From Paenibacillus terrae (GTDB lineage: Bacteria > Bacillota > Bacilli > Paenibacillales > Paenibacillaceae), in contig NZ_JTHP01000027.1 of assembly GCF_000943545.1 (NCBI RefSeq), positions 1 through 64,000 of the forward strand: 64,000 bases of DNA, in the 5' to 3' direction. The notes below the pieces were generated by a model that did not search any database, had not been told where the DNA came from, and saw nothing but the letters and a program-made list of their open reading frames with translations. This document shows, piece after piece, positions 16,417-24,696 of this stretch; position 1 is the first letter of the stretch; each line of letters begins with the position of its first letter. Made by a program: the position numbers and the translations under genes.

Positions 16417-17288
16417 AAGTATTGACGCACCACCAAATCAACCAGTGTAAAAGCAAATACGACAATGCTAAGCACACTGTTCATCGTAAAGAATGCTGTC
16501 TGCAAACGACTCAGGTCCTTCGGAGTTACGATATAATGCTGATAAAATAACATCATATAAGAAATAATCATGCCCGCCAGATACCACCAGCTTAAATCAG
16601 CAATAAAAAACATCACAATAAACCCGATCGCCGTAATCACATGGAATGCACGAGCAATTTTAAGCGCACCTGCTATACCAAAACGGGCAGGAATGGAGTA
16701 AACCCCCTCGTTCTGGTCAAAATCAATATCCTGACAAGCATAAATAATATCAAAGCCAGCCGTCCAGAATGCAACAGTGAGATAAAAAACAATAGCCGTC
16801 ATATCTATTTGCCCAGTCACAGCTACCCAGCTACCCAGTGGCGCCAAGCCAATCGTCAAGCCAAGCACAATATGACAGAGCCAGGTGAAACGTTTGGTAT
16901 AGGAATAAAAAACAAGCATAAAAAAGGCCAGTGGAAACAGCTTGAACGCCAGTGCACTTAAATTGAGCGATGCCCAAAATAGTAGCGCCAAGCTAACAAT
17001 AATAAAAAGAACCACTTCGCTGGACTTGAGTAGCCCCGCCGGGATGGCACGTCCTGCCGTACGCGGATTTTTCCCATCAATAACACGGTCGATCATACGA
17101 TTGAAACCGAAAGCCGCGCTACGTGCGCCGACCATAGCCAGCAAGATCCATCCGATCTGTGACCACGAAGGAAGCGTGCCTGTCACGACAACTGACCCCA
17201 ATACAGCCCCCATAAATGCAAATGGGAGCGCAAATAACGTATGTTCAATTTTAATCATTTCCAAAAAAATAGAAATTTTCTTAAACAT
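16413..17288 (-). CDS. UbiA-family prenyltransferase, probably for menaquinone (MqnP-like)
   Basis: Integral membrane enzyme that attaches the polyprenyl chain to an aromatic acid. I start it at 17288 (MFKKISIFLEMIKIEHT) after AAGGAGAG, giving 291 aa; it overlaps the end of menG by 8 nt. The two aspartate-rich motifs, NRMIDRVIDGKNPRT (about 70-84) and DIIYACQDIDFDQNEG (about 184-199), and about eight hydrophobic segments are clear. It resembles 4-hydroxybenzoate prenyltransferases more than MenA; with mqnA and ubiX beside it the substrate is probably 1,4-dihydroxy-6-naphthoate (inference). Confidence 0.85.
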   Translation of the reverse strand: MFKKISIFLEMIKIEHTLFALPFAFMGAVLGSVVVTGTLPSWSQIGWILLAMVGARSAAFGFNRMIDRVIDGKNPRTAGRAIPAGLLKSSEVVLFIIVSLALLFWASLNLSALAFKLFPLAFFMLVFYSYTKRFTWLCHIVLGLTIGLAPLGSWVAVTGQIDMTAIVFYLTVAFWTAGFDIIYACQDIDFDQNEGVYSIPARFGIAGALKIARAFHVITAIGFIVMFFIADLSWWYLAGMIISYMMLFYQHYIVTPKDLSRLQTAFFTMNSVLSIVVFAFTLVDLVVRQYL

Positions 17289-18018
17289 GCTGACTCTCCT
17301 TGATTCCAATATGCAATGCCGCAATGCCTCCGGTGAGAGAATGAGCCTGTACATCCTTTAATCCGACTTCACGGAAGATGCCAGCCAGCTCATCCCTTCC
17401 CGGAAAAAGCGCCAACGAATCAGGGAGCCATTTGTATTGCTCATAACGTTTGGCGAACAATTTGCCGAGCATGGGCAAGATGTGTTTAAAGTATGCATAG
17501 TAAATTCCCTTGAACGGCTGCCATGTAGGCTTGGATAGTTCCAGACATACGACCTGCCCGCCAGGTTTGACGACACGCTGCATTTCCTGTAATACGCGGC
17601 GCAAATCAGGCACATTACGCAGACCGAAGCCAATCGTTGCGTAGTCAAAAGAATTGTCTTCAAAAGGCAACTCCATCGCGTTGCCCTGAACAAGCTTGAT
17701 CTGCTTTTCACGGGCTTCTGATACAATCTTGCGCTCGCCTACATTCAGCATGTTCTGGCTAAAATCCAGCCCTACGATGTGACCACTTTCACTTGCACGC
17801 GCCATCGCGAGCGTCCAGTCACACGTACCACAGCAAAGGTCGATTGCCGTATTCCCGTGGTGCATGTTCATTTTTTTCATCGTAAATTTACGCCAAGCCT
17901 TATGTCTGCGAAAGCTCAGTATATCGTTCATCAAGTCGTATTTACCTGCGATGCTTTCAAACACGCCATGAACGAATTGCTCTTTCGGCTTGGTGTCGCT
18001 TGATCCCATGACGTTCAC
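17281..18018 (-). CDS. menG: Demethylmenaquinone methyltransferase
   Basis: Final SAM-dependent C-methylation that yields menaquinone. The 245-aa UbiE/MenG protein shows VFESIAGKYDLMND (about 19-32), the SAM motif AIDLCCGTCDWTLAM, the VGLDFSQNML segment, and the family signature YATIGFGLRNVPDL. It starts immediately after hepS, as in the B. subtilis hepS-menH-hepT operon; here mqnP-like, ubiX and mqnA genes sit between menG and hepT. Confidence 0.94.
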   Translation of the reverse strand: MNVMGSSDTKPKEQFVHGVFESIAGKYDLMNDILSFRRHKAWRKFTMKKMNMHHGNTAIDLCCGTCDWTLAMARASESGHIVGLDFSQNMLNVGERKIVSEAREKQIKLVQGNAMELPFEDNSFDYATIGFGLRNVPDLRRVLQEMQRVVKPGGQVVCLELSKPTWQPFKGIYYAYFKHILPMLGKLFAKRYEQYKWLPDSLALFPGRDELAGIFREVGLKDVQAHSLTGGIAALHIGIKESQHV

Positions 18019-18906
18019 CTAACCTTCCCTCACAACCGGGTGTGGACTATTCAGCAGCTTCAGGAAAGGCTCCAGCATGCGTTCGAATTCCTCGATCCCC
18101 GTATTTTGATCATCTGACAGGATCTGCCGGATGTGTGTAACAGTCGTCTGGAGTTTGTTCAGTATCGCGTCCTCGGCTTTGTACTTCAGAACAAGCTTAT
18201 GCCATACATCAGTGTCTGAACCACTCTCAGACAGCAGTTCCCGTTCGTTCTGATCAGCATTACTATAAACATGCCAGAACATATATCCGAAACGGGACTT
18301 GTCCGATTCTGTACGCTTGTGCCATTCCTCTGCCAGCGTATCACAGAGGGCAAATTCGTTGAGAAGCTGCTCCCAGACTTCTCGATCCTGCTCTGCCACA
18401 AGGGAAGTAAAGGATAGAAAAAGCTCCTTTTTAAAACGAACCATCTGAGTTAAATACTGTGCCGCATTCAGACGGAGATGCTTCATCTCCCAATACAGGC
18501 TCATTTTACCAGCGTTTACTTCACATACAGCATCACTCAGCTTCGAAATGGTCGTGATGTGGCCTGCCAGTGCAAGCAGCTGATAAAAGCGGCTGCTAAA
18601 ATAGTCCCCGGCCAACACTTTCAACTGTCTGGAACGCATTTCCTCCGGACTTCGTATACCGGATAAAGTATCAATCATATCATGCGTATCCAGCCCCATC
18701 TGCAAAAGCGAGGTGACCAATGCGTATAGCTCTTCCTCGCTGGCATGTAGCTCCTTCGCATTCCAGTTCAAAAACATAAACAACAGGCGGGTGCGACTGT
18801 CAGGAAAAGCCGGCATTTCCGTATGTTGTTGAATCATGTCGTATTCCACATATTTCCTTGCTAATTGGGGTACGCGATACGGTTTCATCCTAAGCCTCCG
18901 AGCCAT
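18019..18906 (-). CDS. hepS: Heptaprenyl diphosphate synthase component I
   Basis: Non-catalytic partner of HepT needed for C35 chain formation. The 295-aa alpha-helical protein matches the HepS/HEPPP_synt_1 family in length and in LDTHDMIDTLSG, KVLAGDYFSSRFYQLLA and CEVNAGKMSLYWEM; it lacks the DDxxD motifs. Context (mtrB upstream, menG directly downstream) is that of B. subtilis. The start could be slightly internal (MKPYRVPQL). Confidence 0.88.
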   Translation of the reverse strand: MARRLRMKPYRVPQLARKYVEYDMIQQHTEMPAFPDSRTRLLFMFLNWNAKELHASEEELYALVTSLLQMGLDTHDMIDTLSGIRSPEEMRSRQLKVLAGDYFSSRFYQLLALAGHITTISKLSDAVCEVNAGKMSLYWEMKHLRLNAAQYLTQMVRFKKELFLSFTSLVAEQDREVWEQLLNEFALCDTLAEEWHKRTESDKSRFGYMFWHVYSNADQNERELLSESGSDTDVWHKLVLKYKAEDAILNKLQTTVTHIRQILSDDQNTGIEEFERMLEPFLKLLNSPHPVVREG

Positions 18907-18943
18907 GACTTTCTGGTGTACTCAAATAATTGCAATGCCTTAT

Positions 18944-18952
18944 ATTATATCA
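18944..18952 (-). promoter_or_regulatory. Extended -10 promoter of hepS operon
   Basis: TGATATAAT on the minus strand, a perfect TATAAT with the extended TG, about 40 nt before the hepS start. No good -35 is visible. Confidence 0.45.
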
Positions 18953-19004
18953 CAATTTAAAATGATTCGCGACTAAAGTACTGTAGGTCCAACGACAGTA
19001 GCAC

Positions 19005-19556
19005 CTAATCTGTATATACACCGTTAAACCTGCTTTGCCACATTGGAGTTACCGTAATACGGAAGCGGGCTTTCAGTTCCTCCGGCAAGTCCGCACCTTC
19101 CCGGCTTCTCAGCTGGTCCAGTGCTTCAATCGTCCATTCGTTCCGGCGTATATCGGATGCCAGCAGAAGATGCCGTTCTCCTGACCATTCGTCCTGCGTC
19201 ACTACCCGAAGCAGTAATTGCCGTACGTTCGTTGTTCCATAAAAACTAAAGGCGGCAATCTCCGCCATATTTTGATAGATTTCAAGCGGGGCGGTTTCTT
19301 CCTTGGACAGCTTTACATCCAGAGTCAGGACTGAATGTTCCCAGCTTACGCTGGCAATTGGTGTCGTCAAAGGAAGCTCCTTCAGCGTATCCACCAGATT
19401 GTCATCGGTCAGCAGCACCCGCTGCTGCGACGATATCGTCGCCTGTGTCTCACGAACAGCTGCGGTTCCCGAATCCAGCGCCTGTAAGGATGGTAGCAGT
19501 ACAGCAGCGGCGGTGGTTATGAGAATCGAGCCGCATAGCACAATCCAAGGTTTCAT
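19005..19556 (-). CDS. Conserved hypothetical membrane-anchored protein
   Basis: I do not recognise a family. The 183-aa protein has one N-terminal hydrophobic segment (about residues 4-25, WIVLCGSILITTAAAVLLP), likely a signal anchor or uncleaved signal, and an external domain of about 155 residues with alternating strands and helices (for example PLEIYQNMAEIAAFSFYGTTN). It starts after GGGGAGG, about 75 nt beyond the mtrB terminator, and lies between mtrB and hepS, where B. subtilis has no such gene. It may be a Paenibacillus-type locus-specific protein. Confidence 0.75.
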   Translation of the reverse strand: MKPWIVLCGSILITTAAAVLLPSLQALDSGTAAVRETQATISSQQRVLLTDDNLVDTLKELPLTTPIASVSWEHSVLTLDVKLSKEETAPLEIYQNMAEIAAFSFYGTTNVRQLLLRVVTQDEWSGERHLLLASDIRRNEWTIEALDQLRSREGADLPEELKARFRITVTPMWQSRFNGVYTD

Positions 19557-19626
19557 CAGAGCCTCCCCTGACCCCTACCCTGTTATGGGTTTGCTACGGT
19601 AAAGGTCCTCACTCTCATTGTACAAC

Positions 19627-19650
19627 AAAAAAAAGCAGGCTATGCCTGCA
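19627..19650 (-). terminator. Terminator of mtrB
   Basis: Minus strand GCAGGC-ATA-GCCTGC followed by eight T, beginning 3 nt after the mtrB stop. Confidence 0.85.
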
Positions 19651-19652
19651 TT

Positions 19653-19889
19653 TTAATCCTCTGTATCCACGACCCCGTGCTTGGTCATCACAACGGCCTT
19701 GCCGCGAATTTTAATAGCAGAGGTATGATCGGTAAATTGGACGATCAGCACCTCACCCTTGTCCAATTTTTCTGAATGATGCAGGCGTGTATCCTGGCCT
19801 CTTGTTAAACCAAAAACTTGACATCCGTTGCTTTTTGCTTTAATCACAACGTACTCATTACTACCCGTCACGTTATCTTCCATATCCAT
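19653..19889 (-). CDS. mtrB: Tryptophan RNA-binding attenuation protein (TRAP)
   Basis: TRAP forms an 11-subunit ring that binds tryptophan and then (G/U)AG triplets in RNA. The 78-aa protein contains the conserved core [20 protein letters not shown], the tryptophan-pocket segment [20 protein letters not shown] and [14 protein letters not shown] with the RNA-contacting Lys residues. Its apparent target lies in the same window, before trpE (9588-9646). In B. subtilis mtrB follows folE (mtrA); here no folE lies between hbs and mtrB, so it is transcribed alone. A TTGACA element lies on the minus strand near 19944-19949. Confidence 0.95.
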   Translation of the reverse strand: MDMEDNVTGSNEYVVIKAKSNGCQVFGLTRGQDTRLHHSEKLDKGEVLIVQFTDHTSAIKIRGKAVVMTKHGVVDTED

Positions 19890-20040
19890 TTCCCCCCCTG
19901 AGAGCCGAAGCTATACTTTTTATGATGGAGATTCGAGCTTGTTTTGTCAACCATATGCTTCGGCGCTAACTGCAACAATTGCCGCGTCCCGAGCCATACT
20001 ATCTATGCAGCCCCATCTGCTAACGAAAGGAGCGAATTGA

Positions 20041-20214
20041 ATGAAAAACTATCGTCCCGCTAATCTGAGTCCTGCCCAAGTAGAGCGGCTTCAGCAGCTG
20101 GAGCATGAATTTGCCGAGCTGACAGGTGAACCATTGGTGCTGATCGCCTATGCCTCACGGGATGACAGAACCGCTTCCCCTTCTTCGTCCCGCATCGCAT
20201 CTGCTACGGTATAA
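20041..20214 (+). CDS. Small conserved-looking hypothetical protein (57 aa)
   Basis: A plus-strand frame of 57 codons starts at ATG 20041 after AAAGGAG. The peptide begins MKNYRPANLSPAQVERL, has a probable amphipathic helix and a hydrophobic strand LTGEPLVLIAYAS, and ends in a Ser/Thr/Ala-rich tail. The helix plus tGxxxVLIAY pattern resembles short uncharacterised Bacillales proteins, but I cannot name the family. It is convergent with hbs and divergent from mtrB. The good ribosome-binding site and amino acid pattern argue for a real gene. Confidence 0.6.
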   Translation: MKNYRPANLSPAQVERLQQLEHEFAELTGEPLVLIAYASRDDRTASPSSSRIASATV

Positions 20215-20221
20215 CAGAACA

Positions 20222-20256
20222 AAAAGAAAAGGCCGTGAATCAAATTCACGGTCTTT
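20222..20256 (-). terminator. Terminator of hbs
   Basis: Minus strand CCGTGAA-TTTGA-TTCACGG followed by CCTTTTCTTTTT. It lies between the convergent 57-aa gene and hbs and may serve both. Confidence 0.7.
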
Positions 20257-20284
20257 CCAGCGCAATGGGAATATGTAAGAAATC

Positions 20285-20557
20285 TTATTTAATTCCGTCC
20301 TTGAGCGCTTTACCCGGTTTAAATGCCGGAATTTTGCTCGCAGGGATTTCGATTTCTTCTCCTGTTTGCGGGTTACGTCCTTTACGTGCAGAACGTTCAC
20401 GAACCTCAAAGTTCCCGAAACCTACCAGTTGCACCTTGTCTCCGTTTTGCAGCGCTCCGGAGATTGCTTCGAATACAGCGTCAACGGCTTTAGTTACGTC
20501 CTTTTTGGACAATTCAGTGCTTTCGGAAACCTGATTGATCAAATCCGTTTTATTCAT
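20285..20557 (-). CDS. hbs: DNA-binding protein HU
   Basis: Histone-like HU that bends and compacts DNA. From the ATG at 20557, after GGAGGTG, it is 90 aa: [20 protein letters not shown] at the start and the DNA-binding arm [20 protein letters not shown] (about residues 46-65). The frame remains open upstream, but the peptide there is not HU-like and the ribosome-binding site fixes the start. In B. subtilis hbs follows spoIVA directly; here an ABC transporter lies between them. Confidence 0.96.
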   Translation of the reverse strand: MNKTDLINQVSESTELSKKDVTKAVDAVFEAISGALQNGDKVQLVGFGNFEVRERSARKGRNPQTGEEIEIPASKIPAFKPGKALKDGIK

Positions 20558-20814
20558 AATATTCACCTCCCAATTCAAGTGTAGTCCAGCATTAAGGTTA
20601 TCGGTGTTGTAGAACCGATATGAAGTCGCCTGTATAAAATAACCCGGGCGGCATATGCCTTCCATAATGTTATCATCTGTTTCCGTTTCGCCGTTAAATA
20701 TACATAGAATATACCTAACCTCCGCAATATAGAGACAATATCGCCGAAACTGGCGTTTTATGGCACCCTTCTTGCGTGGAACAAGGTTTATAGTAATACA
20801 GTCCACAGACAATT

Positions 20815-21801
20815 TCAAGTACGGCGACGGTTTAGCACATAAAAAGTGATGGCCAGCGCGAGCACCAGCACAACTCCCTTGACGATATCATGAGCAAAAT
20901 ACTGCACGTTCATCATCGTCAGACCGTTCACCAATACCCCGATCAAAACCGCACCGATAAACGTGCCAATGACATTCGGTTTACCCGCTCCAAAGACCGA
21001 AAAGCCGACAAAAACTGCGGCTACCGCTTCCATCAGCAAGGGAGATCCTGCATCAATTTGGCCCGATCCTACTCGCGAAGCATACAAAATACCAGCAATG
21101 GCCGCAAATACGCCTGAAGCGACATAGGCCAGTGTGCGGACTTTTTTTACCCGTATGCCTGACAGACGAGCTGCTTCCTCATTTCCTCCGGTCACATACA
21201 TTTGACGCCCATGCTTGGTGTAGGTTAAGAAAATATGCACTGCCGCTACCGCTAGCAGCAGCAAAATAACCGAAATCGGGATACCCAGCCATTTGCCTTG
21301 TCCCAAAATAAGAAAAGCAGGAGATATCTCTCCTGGCGCCTTGCTGCCATCAGGAAACTGCATATGATTATAGATGGTGTAGCCTTGAGCGTACGTTTTA
21401 TGAATCCCGCTTACAATATACATCATCGCAAGGGTTGCCAGCAAATCGGGAATACGAAGCTTAACGATCAACAATGAGTTGAATAGTCCCACCACCGCAC
21501 CGACAACCAAAGATACAATAATGACCACCGCAACAGGCTGTTCATACCAGACCATCAACGAAGCTGAAACAATAGTGGTCAGAGACACCGTAGCTCCCAC
21601 CGAAAGATCAAAACCATCCACGATGAGAGACAACGTGACACCAATTGCGACGAAAGTCACAATCGCAATTGAGCCAAGAATGTCCATCAAATTATCATAC
21701 GTCCAGAAATAGGGCAATGTGGCTGAAAAAAACGCCAGCACACCCATAATTACGACTACAGCCCCATAACGAAAGGAGACGTTTAACCATTTTTCCTTCA
21801 T
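20815..21801 (-). CDS. Ribose-type sugar ABC transporter permease
   Basis: Membrane subunit of a CUT2-family importer (RbsC-like). The 328-aa protein has eight to ten hydrophobic segments and the family motifs [15 protein letters not shown], the cytoplasmic EAA-like loop [20 protein letters not shown] and [18 protein letters not shown]. It overlaps the ATPase gene by 4 nt. The third gene of a solute-binding protein, ATPase, permease cassette; no sugar kinase, isomerase or regulator is adjacent, so the substrate is unknown. Confidence 0.88.
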   Translation of the reverse strand: MKEKWLNVSFRYGAVVVIMGVLAFFSATLPYFWTYDNLMDILGSIAIVTFVAIGVTLSLIVDGFDLSVGATVSLTTIVSASLMVWYEQPVAVVIIVSLVVGAVVGLFNSLLIVKLRIPDLLATLAMMYIVSGIHKTYAQGYTIYNHMQFPDGSKAPGEISPAFLILGQGKWLGIPISVILLLLAVAAVHIFLTYTKHGRQMYVTGGNEEAARLSGIRVKKVRTLAYVASGVFAAIAGILYASRVGSGQIDAGSPLLMEAVAAVFVGFSVFGAGKPNVIGTFIGAVLIGVLVNGLTMMNVQYFAHDIVKGVVLVLALAITFYVLNRRRT

Positions 21802-23315
21802 GAATGCACCTCTTCACCGCCGCTGGCATACAGCAGAAGCTGTTCCTGCTCCACTTCGCCCCGCGTAAATTCCTTTATTATTTTTCCGTCATACATCACC
21901 GCAATCCGATCACCAATACCGATGCCCTCAGCAAATTCACAAGTTAGATAGATGACCGCTTTTCCCTGAGCCGCCAATTCACCAATGATACGGAAAATAT
22001 CACTTTTCGCCCCGATATCCACACCCTTGGTCGGCTCGTCAAAAACAAACACATCTGCCCCGGAATGCAGCCATTTTCCTATTGCAACCTTTTGCTGATT
22101 CCCGCCACTCAAATATTTAACGTTCTGGCGCAGAGATGGCGTCTTAATGCCAAGGGAAGCAACGACTTCGTTACCGTTCGTACGTTCTTTGCGACGACTG
22201 ATAAAACCAAGTACACTCAACTTGCCCAATAGCGGAAGACTAAGGTTTCGTTCTACCGTCTCTTCGATGAATACACCCTGCTTGCGCCGTTCCTCAGGTA
22301 TGGACACAATCCCCTGAACTATCGCGTCCGCAGGCTCTCTCAGACGAATGGAGCGACCTTTGAAGACCAGTTCCCCCTTATCGGGCTTATCGGCGCCTGT
22401 AAGAAGCCGGGACAGCTCGGTTTTGCCCGCACCGACCAAACCGACGATAGACAAGATTTCCCCGCGTCTGACCTGCAAATCGACACCGTGAACCCGTAAT
22501 CCCCTGTGAAGCCCTTTGGCTTCCAGCACCGTTTCACCGATAGGAGCATCCGTTTTCGGAAATTCCTCCTCAAATGTTTTACCAAGCATATGCGTAACGA
22601 TGTCGCCTACACTCAAATCAGAGGATGGACCCGTGAATACTTGCTCCCCATCACGCATCACCGTAACGCGGTCGCTGTGTTCGATGACCTCTGGCAATCG
22701 GTGCGTGATAAGAATACATGCAACGCCCTCCGCCTTGAGCGTATGGATGGTGCGGAACAACCGTCGCGTTTCTTCTTCGCTGAGCGGCGCTGTAGGCTCA
22801 TCGAAAATGATTGTATTTGCTTGCTGTGTCAAAATACGCGCAATGAGTACAAGCTGCTTTTCTGCCAACGTCAACTCAGAAACGTATTGCCGTACATCAA
22901 TATCGGCCTCCAGCCGTCCCAACGCCTCGCGCGCGCGTTTACGCATGGAACCCGGCGCAGCCCACCAGCGTCCTTCAGGTGCAGACAAATCGTCCAGTAC
23001 AATGTTCTCCGCGACGCTCAGCTGCGGCACAAGCGCCGAATCGACCTCCTGATAGACACAGTGAATCCCCGCTCTCTTCGCCTCCCACGGCGAACCAATA
23101 CTCAGCTCCTTGCCACCTGCTACAATGCTTCCCTGATCGGAACGATACGCGCCGGATAAAATTTTCATCAGCGTACTTTTACCTGCTCCGTTTGCGCCCA
23201 GCAGAGCGTGAATTTCGCCGCCATGCACCGTAAAATCCACGGACCGCAGCGCATCCACACCAGCAAACTGTTTGCTGATTTTCTTCATTTCCAGTGTATA
23301 TACTTGTGAACTCAT
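21798..23315 (-). CDS. Ribose-type sugar ABC transporter ATP-binding protein (double ATPase)
   Basis: Energises the CUT2-type importer. The 505-aa protein has two ABC domains: the first with Walker A GANGAGKST (about 38-46) and Walker B TIIFDEPTAPLSEEE; the second with GLVGAGKTELSRLLTG, signature LSGGNQQKVAIGKWL and FVFDEPTKGVDIGAK. The first domain has LTLAEKQLVLIARIL in place of the standard LSGGQ, as is usual for RbsA-like proteins. The gene is separated from the binding-protein gene by a cUUCGg hairpin with a short U-run. Confidence 0.92.
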   Translation of the reverse strand: MSSQVYTLEMKKISKQFAGVDALRSVDFTVHGGEIHALLGANGAGKSTLMKILSGAYRSDQGSIVAGGKELSIGSPWEAKRAGIHCVYQEVDSALVPQLSVAENIVLDDLSAPEGRWWAAPGSMRKRAREALGRLEADIDVRQYVSELTLAEKQLVLIARILTQQANTIIFDEPTAPLSEEETRRLFRTIHTLKAEGVACILITHRLPEVIEHSDRVTVMRDGEQVFTGPSSDLSVGDIVTHMLGKTFEEEFPKTDAPIGETVLEAKGLHRGLRVHGVDLQVRRGEILSIVGLVGAGKTELSRLLTGADKPDKGELVFKGRSIRLREPADAIVQGIVSIPEERRKQGVFIEETVERNLSLPLLGKLSVLGFISRRKERTNGNEVVASLGIKTPSLRQNVKYLSGGNQQKVAIGKWLHSGADVFVFDEPTKGVDIGAKSDIFRIIGELAAQGKAVIYLTCEFAEGIGIGDRIAVMYDGKIIKEFTRGEVEQEQLLLYASGGEEVHS

Positions 23316-23342
23316 GGTACCTCCCTCACGCCTGCTTATGAT

Positions 23343-23362
23343 AAAAGCGCGCCGAAGCGCGC
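23343..23362 (-). terminator. Intercistronic attenuating terminator
   Basis: GCGCGC-UUCG-GCGCGC followed by TTTTAT on the minus strand, between the binding-protein stop and the ATPase start. Such partial terminators commonly raise binding-protein expression above that of the membrane components. Confidence 0.65.
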
Positions 23363-23382
23363 CTTATGCTTTATCCTAAAGT

Positions 23383-24486
23383 TTATTTGGCCGTTTCATA
23401 TTCTTTCATCCAATCCTTGTAGCCTTGCTCGCTTTTGCCCCATCCCTTTACATATTGAGACAGCTCGGATGTGGAAATTTGCTTATCCGGCAATGCTTCG
23501 CGCTGCACATAGACCGCCTTCAATACCACTTGCTCCTCCGGGTTGTCCCCGTGCAGCTTCTGATATGCATAGCGCACTTGTACACGTCCGATATCTGTAG
23601 GATCTACAGCCGCAGAAGCTACCCAAGGATTTTTCGGGTCCTGAATCATTTGCAGATCCTCGTCACTCATATCAATGCCGTAGACTTTAATTTCCGTGCG
23701 TCCAGCCTGCTGGATGGCGCGTGCTGCACCTTTGGCAAATTCATCCCAGGCAGCCCAGACCGCTGTAATTTCACCCTTAGGATATTGTTTCAACACAGCC
23801 TCCATTTTGGATTGGGTGTCCAGAGCTGGATTTTGAGCTGAGCCAAAAGTTGCAATTTCTTTAATATCCGGATTAGCTTTGGAAAACTTATCGTAAGCAA
23901 CTTGACGACGCTCCATCGGTGCAAACCCGGCAACCCACACTTTTACGATGTTCCCTTTGCCGCCGATATCCTTTTTCATTTGCTCCAGCGTCAGCTCGGC
24001 CATGCTTTGGTCATCCTGTGAAAGTACGACAGCCCCCGGAACGTTGACCGCAGCATCGAATACGATAACCGGGATATTGCGGGAAATCGCTTTTTTCAAC
24101 CCTGTTTCCAGCAACGCATCACCATGATCCGTCAAAATGACATCAAACTGCTGGTTAATCGCGCTATCGAGCAAGGAGGCCATTTTAGCTTTATCGTTGT
24201 CTGCCACAAACTTAGTCAGCGTACCGCCAAATTTCTTAACTTCCTCTTCCACGCCCTGAACATACTGCTGCGAGAACGTTCCTGTGTTAAACTCCATAAT
24301 TAATGCAACCCGTTTGCCTTTTAAATTTAAACTGTCCGTTTTTGCATCCGTTGTGTTCGATCCTGTACTGCTTGTCCCTTGAGCACCGCTCTCTGTTTTC
24401 GGCGCGCCACATGCAGTGACCAGCAAAACCAGCACCAGCAGCATCATAGCCCCTAGTCCCAGCTTTTTGTTTTTTTGGATATTCAT
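23383..24486 (-). CDS. Sugar ABC transporter substrate-binding lipoprotein
   Basis: Extracellular binding protein anchored as a lipoprotein: signal peptide MNIQKNKKLGLGAMMLLVLV followed by the lipobox LVTACG with the lipidated Cys near residue 26, then a Ser/Thr-rich linker to about residue 50. The mature domain is periplasmic-binding-protein type I (LacI/RbsB-like), with LKGKRVALIMEF, the NIPVIVFDAAVN strand and VYGIDMSDEDLQMIQ. Length 367 aa. Start follows GAGGGGG. It heads the ABC cassette. Substrate unknown; a monosaccharide is likely from the family. Confidence 0.88.
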   Translation of the reverse strand: MNIQKNKKLGLGAMMLLVLVLLVTACGAPKTESGAQGTSSTGSNTTDAKTDSLNLKGKRVALIMEFNTGTFSQQYVQGVEEEVKKFGGTLTKFVADNDKAKMASLLDSAINQQFDVILTDHGDALLETGLKKAISRNIPVIVFDAAVNVPGAVVLSQDDQSMAELTLEQMKKDIGGKGNIVKVWVAGFAPMERRQVAYDKFSKANPDIKEIATFGSAQNPALDTQSKMEAVLKQYPKGEITAVWAAWDEFAKGAARAIQQAGRTEIKVYGIDMSDEDLQMIQDPKNPWVASAAVDPTDIGRVQVRYAYQKLHGDNPEEQVVLKAVYVQREALPDKQISTSELSQYVKGWGKSEQGYKDWMKEYETAK

Positions 24487-24536
24487 GCTTCGTTTCCCCC
24501 TCGTTCATTCAACAAAATGATTCAAATTTGATACTT

Positions 24537-24565
24537 AATATATCGCGTTAAACCAAGTATGTAAA
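24537..24565 (-). promoter_or_regulatory. Sigma-A promoter of the ABC transporter operon
   Basis: TTTACA (24560-24565), 17-nt spacer, TATATT (24537-24542) on the minus strand, each one mismatch from consensus, about 50 nt before the binding-protein gene. Confidence 0.6.
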
Positions 24566-24631
24566 TAGGTTTTATGAATATAAAAAATATTTTACGATCA
24601 TATATGACAAAATACGACAATTACATATCAA

Positions 24632-24666
24632 AATAACGCAAAGAGCGGTTAGCTCTCTGCGTTATT
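24632..24666 (-). terminator. Hairpin after spoIVA
   Basis: AATAACGCA...TGCGTTATT (24632-24640 and 24658-24666) with an inner AGAGC/GCTCT stem, about 30 nt beyond the spoIVA stop. The T-run is weak on both strands, so it may be an inefficient or bidirectional terminator. Confidence 0.55.
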
Positions 24667-24696
24667 GTTTCTTACACGATTTTTATTTACTTACAC

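Noticed and set aside
20558..20818. Upstream extension of hbs
   Set aside because: The peptide is not HU-like; GGAGGTG fixes the start at 20557.
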